DNA from: UBA4416 sp040387475
GTDB taxonomy: Bacteria; Bacteroidota; Bacteroidia; B-17B0; Aurantibacillaceae
Assembly (NCBI GenBank): GCA_040387475.1
Contig: JAZKDT010000001.1
Location: 248,001 to 312,000, forward strand
Direction of reading: 5' to 3'
Length of the DNA: 64,000 bases
The notes under the pieces are model-generated. The model worked only from the letters and a program-made list of their open reading frames with translations, ran no database searches and was not told the origin of the DNA. How positions within the stretch are numbered: position 1 is the first letter of the stretch; each line of letters opens with the position of its first letter. Made by a program: the position numbers and the translations under genes. Positions 60,101 through 64,000 of the stretch are shown here, one piece after another.

Positions 60101-61709
60101 AACTTCCGGTCGTTACCGGGAAATCAGAACTCCGGGTGCCGCCGGTAATATAAATATTCAAGGTATCATCAAGCGCAAGCGCGTAACCGGCATCGTTGTC
60201 ACTACCGCCCACATAGGTACTAAATACAAGTCCGCTAAGCGTTGGTGTAAACTTAACCAGTATGGCATCCTGTTTGCCGCCCAATGTATTATCAAAGGCA
60301 TTAACTGTCGGAAAATCAGAAGACTTGGTGCTACTATAAATATAAATATTGTCAAGGCTGTCAACCTGTATTTCCCCCCTGTATTGATCTCCGTAATTAT
60401 ATTGCAATGAATCCGGCGGGTATTCGGTAACGTTGCCGTAAGGCGAAGTATAAGAGGTTATTGCATTATTATAGTTAACGCCATCATTTTCACTTCCACC
60501 AATGTAGGTAGAGGCTAGAAGCGTGTTTCCATTACTGTTTAATTTAGAAACATAAATGTCGGTACCGTTATTAAATGTAGTTCCGTTGAAAACAAAACTT
60601 ATGTAAGACCCACTATTAAATGTTCCATCATAACACCCAACCGTGGTTGGAAAATTTGTAGAGCCGGTTGCGCCGTACAAACACAAATTATCGTTTTTGT
60701 CGACAATTAAACTTGTTACGATCTCTGCACCGTTTCCTCCAATGTATGTCGAGTATTTTAAAAATGTACCCGCCGAATCATATTTTGTGATCACCACATC
60801 GGTTTGTCCGCCGGCTACCGTATTATTAAAACTTACATCGTATGCTCCGATCGTAGTAGGATAACCCATATTAAAAGCAGTTCCACCTGTATATAAATTC
60901 CCCCGGGAATCATAAGTAGCGGTCATTCCAAAATTGTCGGCCGTGCTTCCGCTCGAAGCTGCAAAAACTAACAAAGGATCAATGATCAATTCTTTGCTGT
61001 GATCATAATCGTTCAGCAATTTAAAAGAGACCACATCTTTTTGCAATATAAATTTGCTGGGTATCTCAATGGTATCGCCATTAATGATCTGGAACACAAA
61101 AGGTTTTTGCTCTATCGACTCACTTACAGAAGTACTGATGTAAAGCTCGCCGTTTTTAAGCTTAATGTTTTTTATACCCGTATAATGAATTTTAATCTGG
61201 GTAGGATCGCCGTTGGGCTTTACAATAAAATTGTATTTGATAGATTGGCTTCCTCCTGAGTACACAGCATCAACGCCATTATACAATCCGCCAACAATGA
61301 TGGTTTTGTAATGGTGTACATTAGATGCCCAGTGTGAAGGGTCCTGGCCGATATAAAAATTCGCATAATCTTTAGTGACATCATCCGCCAAAATTGATGG
61401 ACTGGTATTGCTTCCGATAAAGTCAATAGTATAAGCATGAAATTTCAGGTCGGCAGAAATGATGCGTCCCAGATGCCTCGCCCTGTAATTATCCTTATCG
61501 TATAAATGGTAGGTAAGCTTCCCGCTTTTTTCAATAAACAAAGCGCCACCGTCCAGCTGGGCCCGATAACTAATTGCATCAGCCCACTGATTTTTATTTT
61601 CTGTAAATTGTATCTGAGATTGTACGTGAACAGGTGGCGTTTTCACTCTTTGCGCAAATCCGCAAAAACCGTTTAAAAGTATAACCACTATAAACAGAAA
61701 CTTATTCAT
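57180..61709 (-). CDS. Large T9SS type B protein: N-terminal DUF7948-like domain, SBBP propeller, four PKD domains, CHU_C
   Basis: A 1509-aa secreted protein. After the signal peptide (NGFCGFAQ) comes a domain of ~220 residues ('FTENKNQWADAISYRAQLDGG', 'YANFYIGQDPSHWASNVHHYK'). SBBP beta-propeller repeats follow ('STYIGGNGAEIVTSLIVDKND', 'STYVGGSDNDAGYALALDD', 'ATYIGTNSYDQSYFVQL'), then at least four PKD domains alternating with Ig-like modules ('YLWDFGSND', 'WNWGDGTSS', 'YDWSYSTS', 'NWDWNFSPG'). The CHU_C domain ends 'GNITLMR'. It is first in an operon with porP, a second CHU_C protein, a second porP and the PorE-like protein. Likely a surface adhesin or gliding-associated protein. Confidence 0.92.
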   Translation of the reverse strand: MNKFLFIVVILLNGFCGFAQRVKTPPVHVQSQIQFTENKNQWADAISYRAQLDGGALFIEKSGKLTYHLYDKDNYRARHLGRIISADLKFHAYTIDFIGSNTSPSILADDVTKDYANFYIGQDPSHWASNVHHYKTIIVGGLYNGVDAVYSGGSQSIKYNFIVKPNGDPTQIKIHYTGIKNIKLKNGELYISTSVSESIEQKPFVFQIINGDTIEIPSKFILQKDVVSFKLLNDYDHSKELIIDPLLVFAASSGSTADNFGMTATYDSRGNLYTGGTAFNMGYPTTIGAYDVSFNNTVAGGQTDVVITKYDSAGTFLKYSTYIGGNGAEIVTSLIVDKNDNLCLYGATGSTNFPTTVGCYDGTFNSGSYISFVFNGTTFNNGTDIYVSKLNSNGNTLLASTYIGGSENDGVNYNNAITSYTSPYGNVTEYPPDSLQYNYGDQYRGEIQVDSLDNIYIYSSTKSSDFPTVNAFDNTLGGKQDAILVKFTPTLSGLVFSTYVGGSDNDAGYALALDDTLNIYITGGTRSSDFPVTTGSYKTTYGAGKCDGYLCKIKQNGSAIMHATYIGTNSYDQSYFVQLDDQQDVYIYGQSLGNMPVTAGVYSNANSKQFIQKLNPQLNTLLASTVFGNGNGTINISPSAFSVDCAGNIYLSGWGGNIIFLTPTLGMPLTPNAIQSSTDAYNFYLMVLAPNMSNILFGSYFGGALSHEHVDGGTSRFDKNGIIYQSVCAGCTNNDDFPVTPGAWPNTGSNVNHSGNCNNGVFKIDFQLNSAIASIATNTISGCVPLTVNFTNNSTPDHQYLWDFGSNDTTSVVFNPVKTFTAAGTYTANLYVKTSICNNLYDTATVTITVYPNPVAAFTSTSSLCSNTITTSNNSTGNLGSNPYVWNWGDGTSSTLTAPSHTYATNGTFTVSLTVTSAQGCVNKLTDTISVFNFSTTVNSATLCGGETGYLYAQGGTSYTWQPSATVSNSLSPNPAINPTATTIYTVQIDNNTPGYVCSKTLTTQVLVSPKPVANFTLNIDSCSNSINFINQTTPSTSAYDWSYSTSTISNTPFSTTQNPTHVFSAAGTYSIQLISITAAGCSDTIVKPVIVPVDSVSIVPSQITCYEEKATLMATGGNAYSWQPASGLSSPTSASTTCFPTVTTIYTVSITQNSLYGKVCIKTLTTSITVNPKITSAFNYTIAPCGNNVQFSDSSYLTPVNWDWNFSPGNTSTLQNPSHFYPTVGNYTVSLIATNSFGCKDTSIQILNLGGFNLSVNSPVLQCEQDTTQLTAFGGNYYLWQPAQYLSNANVSNPLAFPPTTTVYTVTIGNITGTDTCKSNLTTTVSILPFAYNTNSISVSATTLTLGQSSTVTLNGFPSATGTFSVVPDAGISVTSNTSIVVTPIRPGEYTVYFTDQNGCRHTLKTIYIDVITSECNEGVVYLPTGFTPNNDGTNDVLYVRSNFVTEVYLTVYDRWGEKLFETDDIKKGWDGMFKGKLLDQGVYGYYMTFKCNNGQESFKKGNITLMR

Positions 61710-61724
61710 TATAGTAAATATAAC

Positions 61725-61756
61725 AAAAAAACCCTGATCGCGAAATCAGGGTTTTA
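61725..61756 (-). terminator. Terminator of the 61780-61992 gene
   Basis: Stem ACCCTGAT / ATCAGGGT (61731-61738, 61745-61752), extended by flanking A/T pairs, with a T-run on the minus strand. It lies 24 bases past the stop and just upstream of the T9SS operon. Confidence 0.85.
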
Positions 61757-61779
61757 AAAATATCCGTTATAGTAATTAT

Positions 61780-61992
61780 CTATCTTAGAGTGCCGTTTTT
61801 ATCAGCTTCTTTATTCTGCTTCATCATTTGGTAAACCTGGTAGCATAATAAAAATCCAATGATCAGCCATAAAATAAGGTTTGGTATATGACCCATAGCT
61901 TTCATTGCAGCAAATATCTTGTAAGAGAAATCGCCAATACCGTAAAAAACATCAGTCATTGTAACCATTAAAGTGATCATTAAAGAAGCCAT
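61780..61992 (-). CDS. Small membrane protein, DUF6341-like
   Basis: A 70-aa protein with an N-terminal amphipathic segment, one clear membrane helix ('IPNLILWLIIGFLLCYQVYQM') and a charged tail 'KQNKEADKNGTLR'. The length and layout fit the DUF6341 proteins of Flavobacteriia. These commonly lie beside a DUF6427 membrane protein, as here: the next gene, divergently transcribed, is DUF6427-like. Function is unknown. A -7 box (62022-62029) and a terminator define it as a single-gene unit. Confidence 0.65.
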   Translation of the reverse strand: MASLMITLMVTMTDVFYGIGDFSYKIFAAMKAMGHIPNLILWLIIGFLLCYQVYQMMKQNKEADKNGTLR

Positions 61993-62021
61993 ATTAATCT
62001 AATTTTAGTAAGTTTACAGCA

Positions 62022-62029
62022 CAAAAATA
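62022..62029 (-). promoter_or_regulatory. -7 box of the DUF6341-like gene
   Basis: On the minus strand TATTTTTG matches TAnnTTTG, 29 bases before the start at 61992. No TTG at the ideal spacing. Confidence 0.4.
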
Positions 62030-62065
62030 GAATTTTTTCTTAAAAAAAACGATTTTCTACAAAAA

Positions 62066-63055
62066 ATGATTGTTGGACCTTTAAAAAGTAATATCCAGGC
62101 CTCTGTAATTATTCTTCTGATGCTCTGTGTTGGAGCCTGGGCTTGTACTTTTACTTTTATTAACGAGAATACCGAGCAGATCAACTACAAAGAACATATT
62201 CTTTATTCTTTATTTTTTGGAAGTGGTTTTTCTTTTGTCCTTAATCAAATTATAACCTTGTCTGTCATCTTACTGGGCGCATTTTTTGTTAACTACCTGG
62301 TGGTAGAGCAGGAGATCACGTCCAAAACCAATTATCTGCCGGCCTTTTTCTATATTCTATTTGCTTTTTCGGCCACAACTAAAAGTACGGTAGAACCTGT
62401 TTTAGTGGCAAATCTGTTTATTTTACCTGCCCTGTATTTTTTAATTGATAGTTACCGGCGGGATTTTGCCTTATCCGAAATTTTTAAAGCTGGGATTTTC
62501 CTCGGACTAGCATCCTTTTTTTGCATCCATTATATTGTGGTGTTTCCATTAAGCTTTTTGGCGTTAATCATTCTCAGGCCTTTCAACTGGCGCGAATGGA
62601 TGATTATGTTGATTGGATTAGTGACTCCTTTATACATTTATATAAGTATTTGCTATTTAAGAACAACCGACGCTTTTACTGTATTTGGAATGATCCGTGA
62701 AGCTACGTCCAGTTTGCAAAAATTGGTTATCTCTGAGTATTATATTGCTTTTCTGTTGATGGCAATCATAACTTTTATATTTGCCATCATTAACTATTTA
62801 GGAAAAGGATTTGGAGGCAAAGTAAAAACACAGAAAACTAAATACGTGTTGTTATGGATGTTATTATTGTCGGTTATCATCATATTTTTTGAACAGGTTT
62901 CGGATATGATTTTATTGCCCTGTATTATTCCCTTAAGTATTTTTATTGGCGATTACCTGGCCGAAATAAAACAGCTCAAAATTGCGAATACCTTATTGGT
63001 TTTATTTATGGGGGCCTTTCTGATCATTTATTTTCATGAACTGGGTATGATGTAA
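62066..63055 (+). CDS. DUF6427-like polytopic membrane protein
   Basis: A 329-aa protein with about nine membrane helices covering most of its length. Charged segments 'EQEITSKTNYLPAFFY' and 'DSYRRDFALSEIFKAGIFLGLASFFCIHYIVV' resemble the DUF6427 family of Flavobacteriia, which resembles membrane glycosyltransferases and polymerases in topology but has no assigned role. It is divergent from the DUF6341-like gene and is followed after 16 bases by a redoxin gene. Confidence 0.7.
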   Translation: MIVGPLKSNIQASVIILLMLCVGAWACTFTFINENTEQINYKEHILYSLFFGSGFSFVLNQIITLSVILLGAFFVNYLVVEQEITSKTNYLPAFFYILFAFSATTKSTVEPVLVANLFILPALYFLIDSYRRDFALSEIFKAGIFLGLASFFCIHYIVVFPLSFLALIILRPFNWREWMIMLIGLVTPLYIYISICYLRTTDAFTVFGMIREATSSLQKLVISEYYIAFLLMAIITFIFAIINYLGKGFGGKVKTQKTKYVLLWMLLLSVIIIFFEQVSDMILLPCIIPLSIFIGDYLAEIKQLKIANTLLVLFMGAFLIIYFHELGMM

Positions 63056-63071
63056 TTTTAAAATTTAATCT

Positions 63072-63587
63072 ATGAGAACAAAACTATTTTTACTTCTTTT
63101 TACCCTGGCGCTACAGGTGTTTTCACAAAATAAAACAGTTCCGCATAAAGCTACCGTGTATGTTTTTTTATCCGAAACATGCCCTATTTGTCAGAGCTAT
63201 ACCTTGCAATTAAAAAAACTGTATGAAGCATTTAAAGACAAAGGCATTACATTTATTGGTGTTTTTCCCAACGATGATGTTAGTAAGAAAGACATCAACT
63301 CTTTCAGAAAAACCTATGATATTCCGTTTGATTTGGAACCGGATGAGAATGCAAAACTGGCTAAGAAATTTCATGCTACGCTTACCCCCGAAGTGTTTGT
63401 AGAGGGTAAGCCCGGAGTGATTTTATATAGCGGACGCATAGATGATTCGTTTTACGCGGTTGGTAAAAGAAGAAACTCTATCAGCACACATGAACTGGAA
63501 GACGCCTTACTTGAAATTACCACCAAGCAAAAAGTTAAAGTACCCAGAACCCAATCTGTTGGGTGCATAATTAACAGTTCTAAATAA
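63072..63587 (+). CDS. Secreted redoxin / thioredoxin-like protein with CPIC motif
   Basis: A 171-aa protein. Signal peptide (MRTKLFLLLFTLALQVFSQ), then a thioredoxin fold of the AhpC/TSA-redoxin type: 'VYVFLSETCPICQSY' with CxxC at Cys37/Cys40, 'GITFIGVFPNDDVSKKDINSF', cis-Pro region 'ATLTPEVFV', and 'VILYSGRIDD'. A late Cys sits in 'QSVGCII'. It is probably periplasmic and redox-active. In Bacteroidota, redoxins of this type often precede genes for secreted proteins of unknown function, and the next gene starts 26 bases downstream. The partner is unknown. Confidence 0.85.
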   Translation: MRTKLFLLLFTLALQVFSQNKTVPHKATVYVFLSETCPICQSYTLQLKKLYEAFKDKGITFIGVFPNDDVSKKDINSFRKTYDIPFDLEPDENAKLAKKFHATLTPEVFVEGKPGVILYSGRIDDSFYAVGKRRNSISTHELEDALLEITTKQKVKVPRTQSVGCIINSSK

Positions 63588-63613
63588 TCCTATTTTTAAT
63601 ATAAATTTTGTCA

Positions 63614-64000
63614 ATGAAACGATTTCAAACGATTTTTTACTGTTTTACAATTGGTATTCTAACAACCATGTTGTGCGCATTTTCGAAAGATGATGATGGC
63701 AAAAAGGTGGATGTAGATCCTATGACCTATTATTATTTGGGAGAAATTAAAATTACCACGCCGGATAGTATCCCCATGGGAACCTATGTAGCCTTATCCA
63801 AACAAATAGTTCATAAAAAAGAAAGTAAGATCACGATGCAATCTATCAGCATTGATCAAAAGGGCGACACTAAAGAATACAATTACACCATGAATATCAG
63901 CGACCCTACATATACCATAAGAGATGTAGATAGCACATACAGCGGAACCGGAAAACTACACGGTAAAGCCTGGAAATGGTTAAGCTGGAATTACGATATT
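63614..64000 (+). CDS. Secreted protein of unknown function, 3' end outside window
   Basis: A frame open from the ATG at 63614 to the end of the window (129 codons). It has an N-terminal hydrophobic signal (TIFYCFTIGILTTMLCAFS) followed by a beta-rich acidic part ('KVDVDPMTYYYLGEIKI', 'MQSISIDQKGDTKEYNYTMNI', 'DVDSTYSGTGKLHGKAWKWLSWNYD'). Family not recognised. It lies 26 bases after the redoxin gene on the same strand, so it is probably cotranscribed. Confidence 0.75.
   Translation, partial: MKRFQTIFYCFTIGILTTMLCAFSKDDDGKKVDVDPMTYYYLGEIKITTPDSIPMGTYVALSKQIVHKKESKITMQSISIDQKGDTKEYNYTMNISDPTYTIRDVDSTYSGTGKLHGKAWKWLSWNYDI

Noticed and set aside
1..64000. tRNA, rRNA, insertion sequences, prophage or CRISPR
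   Set aside because: Gaps between genes are short and none shows tRNA-like arms, transposase fragments, terminal inverted repeats or spaced direct repeats by eye; a tRNAscan or ISfinder run could confirm this.

Overview
The window is from a low-GC member of the Bacteroidota, most likely a Flavobacteriia-like lineage. Three kinds of evidence point there. There are eight probable type IX secretion system (T9SS) substrates: four with type A sorting domains and four with the gliding-motility-associated (CHU_C, type B) C-terminal domain. There are two PorP/SprF outer-membrane proteins and a PorE-like OmpA protein. The promoters fit the Bacteroidota pattern TTG-N19/20-TAnnTTTG, and most genes lack a visible Shine-Dalgarno. 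No tRNA, rRNA, insertion sequence or CRISPR array was seen.

Layout. 1-4.1 kb: the tail of an unknown gene, a small T9SS protein, a lipoprotein, and two tandem type A T9SS paralogues. 4.2-6.9 kb: a tight operon of thioesterase, LolA-like carrier, lipoprotein, hotdog dehydratase and DUF420 membrane protein, resembling part of an aryl-polyene/flexirubin locus. 7-9.5 kb: rpoN (sigma-54) and a sterol-desaturase-family enzyme. 9.5-26.8 kb: a beta-propeller T9SS protein, then two giant SprB-repeat surface proteins (2461 and 2500 aa) flanking a cysteine-free thioredoxin-like protein. Long stretches of the two giants are identical at the DNA level, which suggests gene conversion. 26.9-35.9 kb: lepA, an O-antigen-ligase family protein, a halogenase-like flavoprotein, a GNAT acetyltransferase, a two-domain VOC protein and a large transglutaminase-like protein.

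36-41.8 kb: the SUF iron-sulfur operon sufA-B-C-D-S, interrupted after sufA by a two-gene module (62-aa basic protein plus nucleotidyltransferase). 41.9-45.2 kb: a PstS-like lipoprotein, a YceI-like protein and a TPR protein. 45.3-47.9 kb: a TPR-SpoIIE phosphatase and a small membrane protein. 48-51.1 kb: exbB-exbD-exbD-tonB, the energiser of TonB-dependent transport. 51.3-61.7 kb: a minus-strand T9SS surface operon made of two (CHU_C protein + PorP/SprF) pairs followed by the PorE-like protein. 61.8-64 kb: DUF6341/DUF6427-type membrane proteins, a secreted redoxin, and the start of an unknown secreted protein.

The points most worth a second look are the nucleotidyltransferase module inside the suf operon, the gene-converted giant surface proteins, the duplicated CHU_C/PorP cassettes, and two genes whose natural N-termini start at ATT or ATC where ATG is expected.
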